Shown here piece by piece: positions 35,484 through 44,951 of a stretch of 64,000 nt of DNA. Source of the stretch: UBA1672 sp964352665. Its GTDB lineage: Bacteria > Pseudomonadota > Alphaproteobacteria > Micavibrionales > Micavibrionaceae. Each line of letters opens with the position of its first letter. The first letter of the stretch is position 1. Position numbers and translations under genes: made by a program. The notes beneath the pieces are model-generated. The model was given only the letters and a program-made list of their open reading frames with translations. It was not told where the DNA came from and searched no databases. The stretch lies in NCBI GenBank assembly GCA_964352665.1, contig CAYGSJ010000005.1, forward strand, positions 124,001 through 188,000, read 5' to 3'.

Positions 35484-37721
35484 ATGTCCCATTTATTACC
35501 TATGCATGATATATTCGAGATTGAAGAAACAAGGGATTCACAGGCAACCCCGTCATATATGGAGGGCCTGAATGAAAGCCAGAGTGAAGCCGTTCAAACA
35601 ACAGAGGGCCCTTTGCTTGTTCTTGCTGGCGCGGGGACAGGAAAAACCCGCGTTCTGACAACGCGTCTGGCACATATTCTTCATACCGGCCGTGCTTATC
35701 CGTCGCAAATTCTTGCGGTGACTTTTACAAACAAGGCCGCGTTGGAAATGAAAGAGCGGATTAGTGCCATGATGGGCGGACAGCCTGTTGAAGGATGGTG
35801 GCTTGGTACGTTTCACTCTTTGGCCGCGCGCATGCTTCGGCGCCATGCTGACCGTGTTGGGTTATCCAGCAACTATACAATTCTGGACCCTGATGATCAG
35901 GTGCGGCTTTTGAAGCAACTTATGGAAGTAGAGGGGATTGATGTTAAGAAGTGGACGCCTAAATCCTGCATTGCTTTTATTGACCGCTGGAAAGATCGTG
36001 GTCTCTTGCCCCATCAAGCGAATAAAGAGGACGCCGCGGAAGTAGCCGATGGAAAAATGCCCCTTATGTATGCACGGTATCAGGAGCGGTTGAAAGCGGT
36101 TAATGCGTGTGATTTTGGTGATTTACTGCTCCATATGATTACGATACTGAAAGACCCGAAAAACAAAGACGTGCTGGATGAATACCACCAACGCTTTAAA
36201 TATATTTTGGTCGATGAGTATCAGGATACAAATGTAGCGCAGTATTTATGGCTTAAATTATTGGCGCAAGGGTCAGGTAATATCTGTTGTGTCGGGGATG
36301 ATGATCAGTCAATTTACGGCTGGCGTGGTGCGGAAGTCGGTAATATCCTTAAATTCGAGGAAGACTTCAAAGGCGCAAAGATTATTCGTCTGGAACAGAA
36401 TTATCGTTCCACCAACACCATTTTGAAAGCGTCCGGTGCGGTGATCGAAAATAATGGTTCCCGCCTTGGCAAAACATTGTGGTCCGAACAGGGCGACGGG
36501 GAACAGATCAAACTTTGTGGTCTGTGGGATGGAGAAGCCGAAGCACGCTGGGTTGGAGAAGAGATTGAACAGTTGCAGCGGTCAGGTACATCCTTAAGTG
36601 ATATCGCAGTTTTGGTGCGGACAGGGTTCCAAACCCGTGAATTCGAAGAGCGTTTTATCAAGCTTGGACTGGCCTATAAGGTTATTGGAGGTCCGCGTTT
36701 CTATGAGCGTATGGAGATACGGGACGCGCTGGCCTATTTCAGGGTGGTTGTACAAAAGTCGGACGATCTGGCGTTTGAGCGCATTATCAATACGCCTAAG
36801 CGCGGTATCGGGAATACCACTGTGAATACGCTTTATGCGTATGCGCGTAGTAAGGGGATCAGCCTCCACGGTGCGATCATGGATTTGACCCAGACAGACG
36901 AACTGCGTGGCAAGGCAAAAGCAACACTTATGAAGTTAATGGATGATTTCGAGCGTTGGCGGTCTTTGATGGACAGCATGAATCATGCAGAACTGGCCGA
37001 CCTTATTTTGGAGGAATCCGGTTATATGGATATGTGGAAGCGCGACAAAACACCCGAAGCGCCGGGGCGTATTGAAAACCTCAATGAACTTTTAGGCGGG
37101 ATGCAGGAATATGGGTCTATGCAGGAGTTTCTGGAGCATGTTGCTCTGGTGCTGGAAAATCAGGACAGTAGTTCAGGCGCGTTTGTTACACTGATGACAT
37201 TACATGGTGCCAAAGGTCTGGAGTTCGATAATGTCTTCTTGCCTGGCTGGGAAGAGGGTTTATTCCCTTCTCAACGCACCATGGACGAGAATGGCGTTAA
37301 AGGATTGGAAGAAGAGCGCCGCCTTGCCTATGTCGGGATTACACGGGCGCGCAAACGTGTTTTTATCTCGCATGCAGCCAGCCGCCGTATGTATGGAAAC
37401 TGGGTGAATGCCATACCGTCGCGTTTTGTGGATGAACTTCCTGATGACTTAATTGATTTAAGCACACAAAGTGGAATGGTGCAGGCGGGCCGCTCTCGCC
37501 ATTGGGATAGCAGCGGGTTTACCCCGAAAGCCAAGGCCGTATCGCCACATGATCGTAAAGTGCAAACAGAAACTGGTGTCGTGCTTGCGCGGGGCGATCG
37601 CGTTTTTCATGATAAGTTCGGCTATGGCAAGATTATCAATATTGACGGGCATAAGCTTGATATAGCATTCGAGCATGGTGGTCAGAAACGCGTCATGGAT
37701 AGCTTTATCGAAAAAGCCTAG
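35484..37721 (+). CDS. uvrD: UvrD/PcrA-type ATP-dependent DNA helicase
   Basis: An SF1A 3'-5' helicase for nucleotide-excision and mismatch repair. Motif I is LAGAGTGKTRVL, motif II DEYQDTN, motif III GDDDQSIYGWRGA, motif IV LEQNYRST, and motifs V and VI are LMTLHGAKGLEFDNVF and YVGITRARKR. The C-terminal 50 residues hold a PcrA/UvrD Tudor-like part (GDRVFHDKFGYGKI). Length (745 aa) is normal. The 3' end overlaps the convergent DUF1223 gene by 4 bp. Confidence 0.95.
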   Translation: MSHLLPMHDIFEIEETRDSQATPSYMEGLNESQSEAVQTTEGPLLVLAGAGTGKTRVLTTRLAHILHTGRAYPSQILAVTFTNKAALEMKERISAMMGGQPVEGWWLGTFHSLAARMLRRHADRVGLSSNYTILDPDDQVRLLKQLMEVEGIDVKKWTPKSCIAFIDRWKDRGLLPHQANKEDAAEVADGKMPLMYARYQERLKAVNACDFGDLLLHMITILKDPKNKDVLDEYHQRFKYILVDEYQDTNVAQYLWLKLLAQGSGNICCVGDDDQSIYGWRGAEVGNILKFEEDFKGAKIIRLEQNYRSTNTILKASGAVIENNGSRLGKTLWSEQGDGEQIKLCGLWDGEAEARWVGEEIEQLQRSGTSLSDIAVLVRTGFQTREFEERFIKLGLAYKVIGGPRFYERMEIRDALAYFRVVVQKSDDLAFERIINTPKRGIGNTTVNTLYAYARSKGISLHGAIMDLTQTDELRGKAKATLMKLMDDFERWRSLMDSMNHAELADLILEESGYMDMWKRDKTPEAPGRIENLNELLGGMQEYGSMQEFLEHVALVLENQDSSSGAFVTLMTLHGAKGLEFDNVFLPGWEEGLFPSQRTMDENGVKGLEEERRLAYVGITRARKRVFISHAASRRMYGNWVNAIPSRFVDELPDDLIDLSTQSGMVQAGRSRHWDSSGFTPKAKAVSPHDRKVQTETGVVLARGDRVFHDKFGYGKIINIDGHKLDIAFEHGGQKRVMDSFIEKA

Positions 37722-38446
37722 AATTCCAGTCTACCAGCAGCAATAATTTCACCATAACCATCTTTTTGTGCAAATAAAGCGATACCATCCAGCGGATGAT
37801 CAGTCTGCGGTTCGGGGCGTTCGAATGATTTTGAAACAGCCATACCATCCCATGCGCCGAGATTTGAATAGGTTACAGCCGCATTGACATAGGAAACGGA
37901 TAGCCCGCTATTCTCTCCGCTTTTTATATCCTGATCCAGACCTTTACGATATCCGTACGCCCAGACGCGGTACGATCCCTTATCAGCCTCCGGCAGTGAA
38001 AAATTAATCAGATTATCCTCATATGCAACGTCAATTATTTTTAATGCCGTTGCTGCCTTTAGCGCGGATTTGACTTTATCCGCGTGCGAGCCCACAAACT
38101 CTTTTGTTCCGTTTACCACCATTTGCGGGGTGTAAATGCGGCGTGTGCCGCGGTGGCCTGCGTATCCGTGTTGGCGCATGTCACAAAATTCCTGAGACAG
38201 GGTGTCCTTCCAGTTCAAGTGATCCCAATAAGACACATGGCATCCAAGGATAATAATATTTTCATTTTCAGACAGTGTTTCCAGAATTTTGTCAGCCGGC
38301 GGGCAGGAGGAGCAGCTTTGCGACGTAAACAATTCAACCACAATGGGCATCTTAACATCGACAGTGAGCGTTTGTTGGGCATAAAGTGAGCGACCATACA
38401 GCCCAACAGCGATAAGGGTGATAAGTATAAAAAGATGTTTTTCCAT
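37718..38446 (-). CDS. DUF1223 secreted thioredoxin-like protein
   Basis: A signal peptide (KHLFILITLIAVGLYGRSLYAQ) precedes a thioredoxin-fold domain with a CxxC-like centre, QSCSSCPPAD, following VVELFTSQ. The conserved HVSYWDHLNWKD and YTPQMVVNG strings are diagnostic of DUF1223. It is common in alphaproteobacteria, and its reaction is unknown; a periplasmic redox role is inferred from the fold. Confidence 0.88.
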   Translation of the reverse strand: MEKHLFILITLIAVGLYGRSLYAQQTLTVDVKMPIVVELFTSQSCSSCPPADKILETLSENENIIILGCHVSYWDHLNWKDTLSQEFCDMRQHGYAGHRGTRRIYTPQMVVNGTKEFVGSHADKVKSALKAATALKIIDVAYEDNLINFSLPEADKGSYRVWAYGYRKGLDQDIKSGENSGLSVSYVNAAVTYSNLGAWDGMAVSKSFERPEPQTDHPLDGIALFAQKDGYGEIIAAGRLEF

Positions 38447-38570
38447 GCCGATCCATTCGTTTGTTTTGTCTCTGGCGTTTCAAAAATTTCCTGTTTCTTT
38501 TGGTTGCCAGCCGTTTGGTTCTGTTTTAAAGTCTACGTCAATCATTTAAATCAATCCATGGATATAATCT

Positions 38571-39533
38571 ATGCCGCAGAGAGATAAAATTGCGACTGTT
38601 TTTGGTGGAACCGGGTTTGTAGGCAGACAGGTCGTGCGTGAGCTGGCAAAATGCGGGGTTACGATAAAGGTTGCCACACGTGTTCCCGAGAGCGCTTATT
38701 TTCTAAAGCCATGTGGTGTGGTGGGCCAAGTTGTTCCCTTTCAATGTAATTATGATGATGCACATAGTATCCGCGAAGCGGTTCGTGGCGCTGACTATGT
38801 GGTTAACTGCATTGGTATTTTGTATGAGAAGGGAAAGCGATCGACGTTTCAAAGGGCCCATGTTGATGTTCCGGCAATAATTGCGAAGGCTTGTGCCGAC
38901 GAGAACGTAAAAAAGTTTGTGCACATATCTGCGCTTGGCTGTGATTCCGGCACATCAAAATATGCACAGACAAAATACGAAGGAGAAAAGGCCGTCTTAT
39001 CAAATTTCAAGAGAGTTGCGATTTTAAGGCCAAGTATTATCTTCGGCCCCGATGATAATTTCTTCAACATGTTTGCAGAAATTGCGCGTTTTGTTCCTAT
39101 GTTGCCCTTGATTGGCGGCGGAAAAACAAGATTCCAACCTGTTTATGTTGGCGATATTGCCGATGTGGTTTTGAAAATTGTATTTTCCCAAAGCGCAGAG
39201 CATAGAGGTAAGGTCTATCAGCTAGGCGGTCCTGATGTTGTCACGTTCAAAATGCTATACGAAAAGATTTTCAAATATACGGGTCGTCCTCGCCCTATGG
39301 TGCCTTTGCCGTACTGGTTAGCAAAATTCGAGTCATTCTTTCTTAGCTTATGGCCAAGACCCATATTAACACCGGATCAGGTTGAAAGCCTGAAAACGGA
39401 CAGTGTGGTCGAGGAAGGGGCTTTGGGTATGAACATATTCGGGATCAAACCCAAATCTATGGATTTGATCGTGCCTGGTTATCTGGATCGTTATAAGTCT
39501 GGCGGTCGTTTTGGGGGGCAGAAGTCTGCATAA
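38571..39533 (+). CDS. NDUFA9-like NAD(P)-binding epimerase-family protein
   Basis: An atypical short-chain dehydrogenase with a Rossmann N terminus (VFGGTGFVGRQVVRELAKCG). Later come the family strings VNCIGILYEKGKRSTF, HVDVPAIIAKAC and a modified YxxxK region (YAQTKYEGEKAVL). This group is related to the mitochondrial complex I accessory subunit NDUFA9 and is widespread in alphaproteobacteria. Direct evidence for complex I binding here is lacking. The next gene is surA, 15 bp downstream. Confidence 0.85.
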   Translation: MPQRDKIATVFGGTGFVGRQVVRELAKCGVTIKVATRVPESAYFLKPCGVVGQVVPFQCNYDDAHSIREAVRGADYVVNCIGILYEKGKRSTFQRAHVDVPAIIAKACADENVKKFVHISALGCDSGTSKYAQTKYEGEKAVLSNFKRVAILRPSIIFGPDDNFFNMFAEIARFVPMLPLIGGGKTRFQPVYVGDIADVVLKIVFSQSAEHRGKVYQLGGPDVVTFKMLYEKIFKYTGRPRPMVPLPYWLAKFESFFLSLWPRPILTPDQVESLKTDSVVEEGALGMNIFGIKPKSMDLIVPGYLDRYKSGGRFGGQKSA

Positions 39534-39548
39534 AATAGGGGAGTATTA

Positions 39549-40496
39549 ATGTTTATTTATATGCGTTTTGTTTTTGTTCTAATGGCTATGTGCTGTGCGT
39601 TTGTTACCAGCAACACGTATGCTGCGGTTCAGGAGATTGCTGCTGTTGTCAATGATGGTGCAATCTCTATGCGTGATCTGGATAAACGCATGAAGCTGAT
39701 TATGGTGTCTTCCGGTTTACAAAATTCACAGGAAATTCGTGATCGCCTAAAGCCACAGGTTTTAGGAAGTCTTGTGAATGAGCAATTGATGATGCAAGAA
39801 GCACGCAGACTCGATATTTCTGTAGACAAGGCGGAAATAGAAGGCGGGCTCGCAAAAATTTCCCAGCAAAACAATACAAGTCCGGAAAAATTTAAAGCAA
39901 TGCTCAGTCGTGGTGGTATTGATATAGGCACTATGTATGCGCAAATCGAAGCCCAAATTGCATGGGGTAAAGTTGTCCAGAGCCAGTTGCGTTCAAAAGT
40001 TATTATCTCGGACCGAGATGTGGACGATATGTTGGAGCGTATAAAATCAAAAATCGGAACCACAGAATATCTTGCGGCAGAAATTTTTCTTCCGGTAGAA
40101 GGTCCTAAAAAAGCATCACAATCACAACAGCTAGCCAATCGTCTGGTCAGTGAAATCAGGTCGGGAAAGGCCAGCTTCTTTAAATTGGCAACCCAGTTTT
40201 CGCAAGCGGCAGGCTCAACAAATGGCGGCGATATCGGATGGGTGCAAGACACACAGCTCCCGCAGGAGTTGCTGGATGGTCTGAAGAAAGTAAAAAAGGG
40301 ACAGGTCACCAATCCTATCAAAAGTCCGAACGGATATCACATCCTGTTTTTGCGTGATACACGAACCGTTGCAGATGGCACAATCCCGTCCCGTGATCAG
40401 GTATATTATAACATCGGAAGCGAGCGCCTTGATAAGTTGCAAAGACGGCATTTAATGGATTTGCGTGCGGCATCCTTTGTTGATATCCGCGTTTGA
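39549..40496 (+). CDS. surA: SurA-type peptidylprolyl isomerase
   Basis: A periplasmic chaperone for outer-membrane proteins. The signal peptide covers about residues 5-25 (VFVLMAMCCAFVTSNTYAAV). A SurA N-terminal chaperone domain follows (VVNDGAISMRDLDKRMKL). One parvulin domain is visible near 170-275, with the string QFSQAAGSTNGGDIGWV and SPNGYHILFL. Only one parvulin domain is present, unlike the two of E. coli SurA. It precedes ksgA by 3 bp; the pdxA gene usually found between them is missing. Confidence 0.88.
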   Translation: MFIYMRFVFVLMAMCCAFVTSNTYAAVQEIAAVVNDGAISMRDLDKRMKLIMVSSGLQNSQEIRDRLKPQVLGSLVNEQLMMQEARRLDISVDKAEIEGGLAKISQQNNTSPEKFKAMLSRGGIDIGTMYAQIEAQIAWGKVVQSQLRSKVIISDRDVDDMLERIKSKIGTTEYLAAEIFLPVEGPKKASQSQQLANRLVSEIRSGKASFFKLATQFSQAAGSTNGGDIGWVQDTQLPQELLDGLKKVKKGQVTNPIKSPNGYHILFLRDTRTVADGTIPSRDQVYYNIGSERLDKLQRRHLMDLRAASFVDIRV

Positions 40497-40499
40497 TAC

Positions 40500-41441
40500 A
40501 TGGCCAGCGATTTTAACCAAGACCGTACAGACATTATACAAATGCTCCCTCCCTTGCGTGACGTGATTGCAAATCATGGCCTGAGTGCGCAAAAGTCTCT
40601 GGGTCAGAATTTTCTTCTGGATATGAATATTACCGATAAGATTGTGCGCGAGGCCATGAGCCGTGACGGCGGCCAGTGGGAAAACATTCACGGTATTGAA
40701 ATCGGTCCCGGGCCAGGGGGATTAACCCGGGCGCTGTTGAAGACAAAAATGAGCAAGGTGACGGCCATTGAATTTGATAAGCGCGCCGTTCAAGCCTTGG
40801 ATGACCTAAAAGATAAAGTAGGAGACGCGTTGGAAATTATTCAATCGGACGCTTTATCTGTTGATCTCACCTCTATCACAGATGCGCCAAGAGTTATTGT
40901 TGCCAACTTACCCTATAATATTGCTACACCCCTATTAATCTCATGGTTAAAGCAAATCAGATCAAATCCGGATTCATACCAATCCATGACCTTAATGTTT
41001 CAAAAAGAGGTGGCTGATCGTATTACAGCCAAGGTTGGCGAAAAAGCATATGGAAGATTGTCTATTATTGCGCAGTGGTTATGCGAGGTTACCCAAATAT
41101 ACGACTTGCCGCCCTCGGCCTTTACCCCGCCGCCAAAAGTTAAGTCATGCGTTGTTTACATGAAACCAAAACTCTTGCCCTCCGATGCCCCTGATTTTGA
41201 AGCCGTGGAACGTGTAACGGCCGCGGCCTTCGGGCAGCGCCGTAAAATGATCCGGTCAAGCCTTAAGGATTATGCCCGGGCGATCGAGGCTTTGGGGATT
41301 GATCCGCAAATCCGCGCAGAAAACCTGACAAAAGATGATTACCTTAAAATTGCCATATGTTGCATACTGGATGGACCAGAATCCAGAAAGCTTGGCGACG
41401 AATATTACAGGGCTAAAAGCACACTGGAAAGAGACTGTTGA
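40500..41441 (+). CDS. ksgA: 16S rRNA (adenine1518-N6/adenine1519-N6)-dimethyltransferase
   Basis: KsgA dimethylates two adenines at the 3' end of 16S rRNA in late 30S assembly. Motifs are SLGQNFLLD, EIGPGPGGLTRALL and the catalytic NLPYNIATPLL. The normal family end is near EDYLKIA-type sequence at about residue 284; here about 25 extra residues follow, encoded in DNA overlapping the next gene. It is probably cotranscribed with surA. Confidence 0.95.
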   Translation: MASDFNQDRTDIIQMLPPLRDVIANHGLSAQKSLGQNFLLDMNITDKIVREAMSRDGGQWENIHGIEIGPGPGGLTRALLKTKMSKVTAIEFDKRAVQALDDLKDKVGDALEIIQSDALSVDLTSITDAPRVIVANLPYNIATPLLISWLKQIRSNPDSYQSMTLMFQKEVADRITAKVGEKAYGRLSIIAQWLCEVTQIYDLPPSAFTPPPKVKSCVVYMKPKLLPSDAPDFEAVERVTAAAFGQRRKMIRSSLKDYARAIEALGIDPQIRAENLTKDDYLKIAICCILDGPESRKLGDEYYRAKSTLERDC

Positions 41442-41994
41442 AGCCGTTAATACACAGGAACGTGCAATTGTTTTAATGCAACGGCGTGATATGGTCGGTG
41501 TAATGGTGCCTGCTTATATGTTGTATGAATACCATAGGAAACTTCCACATCTTTCAGAAATAAGCCCTCTTAGGCACGTTAAAGAAAAAGAGTATAAACG
41601 CGATCCTAAAAAATATGTGGGCGACCTTGAGCAGGGCATGAACCTGATTATTGTTAACCGTGACGGTTGCCCTCTTTTCGGTGTAAGTAGTCGTTATTTT
41701 TCATTTGAGTTCAGGACGAATGATAGTGGTCATGTGGAGTTTAGGGACGATGTGGCCCCGTATATGTACAATGACCGTATTTTCAGTAAAACAGACGTTG
41801 ACCCGGAACAAGAAAAAAGGGCGATCGCTTTTTTGACAGCTTTTGCTGAGAGCTGTAAACCAGAGCCTTTGCCCGAGATGTCAGAAGCAGATAGAAAACA
41901 TCTCAAGGCCGCAATAGAGGCGATAGGGACTTCGGGGCTGGATAGGAAAAAAGTAAGGCATAGAGTTAATAGTCTGAGTCTTGATGTAGATTAA
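41371..41994 (+). CDS. Hypothetical protein overlapping ksgA (207 aa)
   Basis: In a different frame from ksgA, this gene overlaps it by about 70 bp. The start at ATG 41371 is uncertain; downstream in-frame Met codons exist. The block RAIVLMQRRDMVGVMVPAYM is vaguely like the Phd-type antitoxin fold (nucleotide-binding strand plus helix), but no confident family match is made. It has no signal peptide. It ends convergently with gmk, overlapping by 4 bp. Confidence 0.55.
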   Translation: MDQNPESLATNITGLKAHWKETVEAVNTQERAIVLMQRRDMVGVMVPAYMLYEYHRKLPHLSEISPLRHVKEKEYKRDPKKYVGDLEQGMNLIIVNRDGCPLFGVSSRYFSFEFRTNDSGHVEFRDDVAPYMYNDRIFSKTDVDPEQEKRAIAFLTAFAESCKPEPLPEMSEADRKHLKAAIEAIGTSGLDRKKVRHRVNSLSLDVD

Positions 41995-42677
41995 AGTCCG
42001 TCCTTCAAACCGCGGACAAAGTTAGATAGTCCGATTAGACGCCGGCGTTTAACGCGTTCAGCATCCAGAATAAGTTGAGCCTTCCGTGTTGCTTCATCAA
42101 TATCATTATTAATGATCACATAATCATATTCGGTGTAATGTGACATCTCGTCGGCCGCTTTGGCCATGCGTCCCCTGATATCTGCTTCGGATTCCATGGT
42201 ATCTCGTGACCTGTTGCGCAGACGTTTTTCAAGTTCCGAACGAGCAGGGGGAAGTATAAAAACGGTTACCAGATCTTCGCGGGCAAGTTCAGAGAGTTGC
42301 TGCGTACCCTGCCAGTCAATATCAAAGATAACGTCTTTTCCTTCGCTCAGGGCCTTTTCAACCGGCGCACGCGGTGTGCCGTAATAATTGTCAAAAACCT
42401 TTGCATGTTCCAGCATTTCCTGATTATCCACCATGTCACGGAATTCATCGGGAGAAACAAAATAATAATCCTGTGCGTGCACTTCTCCTGCACGTCTTTG
42501 CCGTGTTGTCGCGGATATAGAGGCTATGAGATCCTCATTATTTTTCAGGAGCGCACGTGTTATGGTTGTTTTCCCTGCTCCAGATGGGGAAGACATGACA
42601 TACATCAAACCGCGGCGCTGTAATTTTTCCAAGATTCCGTTTACCTTGTTGCTTAAGTGTTTGTTCAAAATAACCAT
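41991..42677 (-). CDS. gmk: Guanylate kinase
   Basis: Gmk phosphorylates GMP to GDP. The P-loop is SSPSGAGKTT, followed by the GMP-binding TTRQRRAGEVHAQDYYFVS and the core string FDIDWQGTQQL. ATG 42677 is the best start, although the N terminus carries about 28 residues before the P-loop region and no clear Shine-Dalgarno is seen; TTG or internal ATG starts are possible. It is divergent from the SDR gene, 43 bp away. Confidence 0.93.
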   Translation of the reverse strand: MVILNKHLSNKVNGILEKLQRRGLMYVMSSPSGAGKTTITRALLKNNEDLIASISATTRQRRAGEVHAQDYYFVSPDEFRDMVDNQEMLEHAKVFDNYYGTPRAPVEKALSEGKDVIFDIDWQGTQQLSELAREDLVTVFILPPARSELEKRLRNRSRDTMESEADIRGRMAKAADEMSHYTEYDYVIINNDIDEATRKAQLILDAERVKRRRLIGLSNFVRGLKDGL

Positions 42678-42720
42678 AGACGATATAAATCGCAAACGAA
42701 ACAGTGAAGGATTACAAAAA

Positions 42721-43512
42721 ATGGGTGCGCATAAGTTTGCTCCAAAATCGATTATCATTACCGGTGCTTCCAGTGGTATAGGCCAGGCGCTAGCTGAGTA
42801 TTATGCTGCATCGGGGGTAACCCTTGGTTTGATCGGCAGAGATAAGGGTCGTCTTCAAAATGTTGTGCAGACTTGCCTAGATAAAGGGGCGCAGGTTAGT
42901 AGCGCCAGCATAGATGTTACCGATCGCGAGGCTATGTCTGACTGGATTTTGGCGTTTGATGCCCAAAATGCAGTAGATATGGTTGTAGCAAATGCCGGTA
43001 TTTCCGCGGGCACAGAAGGGGTGCTTGAGGGTGAGCCGCCAGAGCAGGTCAGGCGTGTGTTTGATGTTAATCTTAACGGTGTCCTCAATACCTTTGAACC
43101 GGTTCAAGCCAAAATGATTAAACGCAAAAGCGGAAGGCTTGTGATTATGAGCTCTCTTGCAGGTTATCGCGGATGGCCAGGGGCTCCAGCTTATTGTGGC
43201 TCCAAGGCGGCGGTTAAAGTTTACGGAGAATCGCTTCGCGGTGCTCTGAAGAAAACAGGTGTACATGTACATGTTGTATGCCCGGGCTTTGTTAAATCAC
43301 GCATGACAGATGTGAACAAATTTCCTATGCCATTTATGGTGGAGGCAGAACAGGCGGCAAAAATCATTGCCCGCAATGTGCAGAAAAATAAGGGCAGAAT
43401 TGCTTTTCCGTTTCTTCCGGCCCTTGTATCATGGTTTGTAATGATCCTTCCCGATTGTCTTGGTCAGGCTTTCTTAGCAAAAACACCGTCCAAATCTTCT
43501 ACCCAACATTAA
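42721..43512 (+). CDS. Short-chain dehydrogenase/reductase (263 aa)
   Basis: A classical SDR with the NAD(P)-binding GASSGIGQALAEYY, the NAG motif (VVANAGIS) and the catalytic Ser-Tyr-Lys set (MSSLAGYRGWPGAPAYCGSKAA). ATG 42721 is chosen because GAAGGA lies 8-9 nt upstream and the Rossmann start follows at once. The C terminus has a hydrophobic stretch (FLPALVSWFVMILPDCLG) that may associate with membrane. The substrate is unknown. Confidence 0.88.
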   Translation: MGAHKFAPKSIIITGASSGIGQALAEYYAASGVTLGLIGRDKGRLQNVVQTCLDKGAQVSSASIDVTDREAMSDWILAFDAQNAVDMVVANAGISAGTEGVLEGEPPEQVRRVFDVNLNGVLNTFEPVQAKMIKRKSGRLVIMSSLAGYRGWPGAPAYCGSKAAVKVYGESLRGALKKTGVHVHVVCPGFVKSRMTDVNKFPMPFMVEAEQAAKIIARNVQKNKGRIAFPFLPALVSWFVMILPDCLGQAFLAKTPSKSSTQH

Positions 43513-43668
43513 AAATTAGAATTTTCTAATTTCCTCTTGATTGGTTTTTAAAATATGTTGTGAAATGTTCTTTGTTTTTTTATTACTTTTTAAAAAGAAT
43601 AATTATATTTTTATGAATAAAAAAGCAGTGTTTTGTTTTTGTTTATTAGGGTTGATGAGAATTATAAA

Positions 43669-43989
43669 ATGAACGTAAAAGAAGTAGTACGCAATGTGGA
43701 TGACGCGGCAGGATTGTTAAAAGCGTTATCAAATGAAAAAAGGCTTCTTATAATTTGTGCGCTTTATCAGGGCGAAAAATCTGTTGGCGAGCTTGAGAAT
43801 ATTGTTGATCTCAGCCAGTCTGCTTTGTCACAGCATTTGGCCAGACTGCGTAAAGACCATCTTGTCCAGACCAGACGTGATGCACAAACTATATTTTATT
43901 CGCTGGATGAAAGCATGACGAACGGTGTTTTGAAATGTTTGTGCGAAATGTATGAGCCGGCAGAAAAAGTCCTGGCACAAAGCCATTAG
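43669..43989 (+). CDS. ArsR-family transcriptional regulator with two cysteines (BigR/SqrR-like)
   Basis: A winged helix-turn-helix of the ArsR type: LLKALSNEKRLLIICAL, then VGELENIVDLSQSALSQHLARLRKDHLV and the wing TRRDAQTIFYSL. Cysteines occur in ICAL and in the C-terminal helix LKCLCEMYE. Cys at similar places in BigR/SqrR sense sulfur species by disulfide formation, so a redox role is possible. The upstream 150 bp are AT-rich; no sulfide-oxidation gene is adjacent. Start ATG 43669 has only a weak ribosome site. Confidence 0.8.
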   Translation: MNVKEVVRNVDDAAGLLKALSNEKRLLIICALYQGEKSVGELENIVDLSQSALSQHLARLRKDHLVQTRRDAQTIFYSLDESMTNGVLKCLCEMYEPAEKVLAQSH

Positions 43990-44948
43990 CCTCTGGTGTC
44001 CTTGGTATCCAGAATTTCTCTGAACTTTTTGTAGACGGTATCAATTTCCAGATCTTCAAGATGATGCTTTTGCTGGATATGCACATTTTCACCTTTGGGG
44101 GCATGGCGGTCTGGATTGCTGAATCCTGAAAACAGGACAAGGCTGGGGCATCTTGTCGGGCCGATCATATGCATGGGGCCGGTATCATTACCAACTGCCG
44201 CAGTTGCTTTTTGTGCAAGCATTGCGACCTGGAAAAGAGAGGTTTTGGCGGTGAGGTCCAGCACTTCCGGGCAGATACCGGTAATAATTTCGGCAAGATC
44301 TTTCTCGGTTTCAGTGCCAAGCAGAATAACCTGATAGCCAAGCCTGCTTACTTTTTTGGCAAGCTGTCCATATTTTTCTGCATCCCACCGTTTGTAACTA
44401 TGTTGTGGAGAGGACCCTGCTGCAAATAAAACATAAGGCTCGTTTATGGGGAAATCGGATAAATCTTCCTCCACCCACTCCAGCGTGTCTACTTCTATGC
44501 CTGTGACACCGGCCAGTCCAAGTGTTTGTCTATGTCCGTCAATTGCGTGGCCCGCGGTGCGTCCCGGTGATGTGTTTCTGTGTGATGCCCCTTTGGCAAT
44601 ACCAACCCATTCCGGTTTTTTGTTTGTAGGGAGAAGCTTGAAATATAAACAACTCCTATCATTATTCTGGAGATCATAGACACGGATAAAATTACCTTCG
44701 AGTAATTTTTTTCTTAGTGTGAACCAACCTAGAATATCTTTAAAGCCCGGCCTTTCATCTACCATAACGGAGTTAAAATAGCCGCATTTTTGTCCGAACT
44801 CTCTGAAAGGCTCTGTTGTCATGAGGGTTATATGAGCATCTTTATGTGCTTTTCGTATCGCAGCCATAGGGCCAAGAGCCTGAATAAAGTCACCAAGAGC
44901 ACTTAATTTTATAACGAGTATTTTTTCTTGATTATCCTGTTTTACCAT
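43986..44948 (-). CDS. Glycosyltransferase family 9 (heptosyltransferase-like)
   Basis: The GT9 fold is visible from an N-terminal ILVIKLSALGDFIQALGPM and a C-terminal donor-binding block VGNDTGPMHMIGPTRCPSLVLFSG. Family members add heptose or related sugars to lipopolysaccharide core, working at the inner face of the membrane. It follows the GT4 gene by 3 bp, suggesting translational coupling in a glycan-assembly pair. The 3' end overlaps the ArsR gene by 4 bp. Confidence 0.9.
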   Translation of the reverse strand: MVKQDNQEKILVIKLSALGDFIQALGPMAAIRKAHKDAHITLMTTEPFREFGQKCGYFNSVMVDERPGFKDILGWFTLRKKLLEGNFIRVYDLQNNDRSCLYFKLLPTNKKPEWVGIAKGASHRNTSPGRTAGHAIDGHRQTLGLAGVTGIEVDTLEWVEEDLSDFPINEPYVLFAAGSSPQHSYKRWDAEKYGQLAKKVSRLGYQVILLGTETEKDLAEIITGICPEVLDLTAKTSLFQVAMLAQKATAAVGNDTGPMHMIGPTRCPSLVLFSGFSNPDRHAPKGENVHIQQKHHLEDLEIDTVYKKFREILDTKDTRG

Positions 44949-44951
44949 TTG

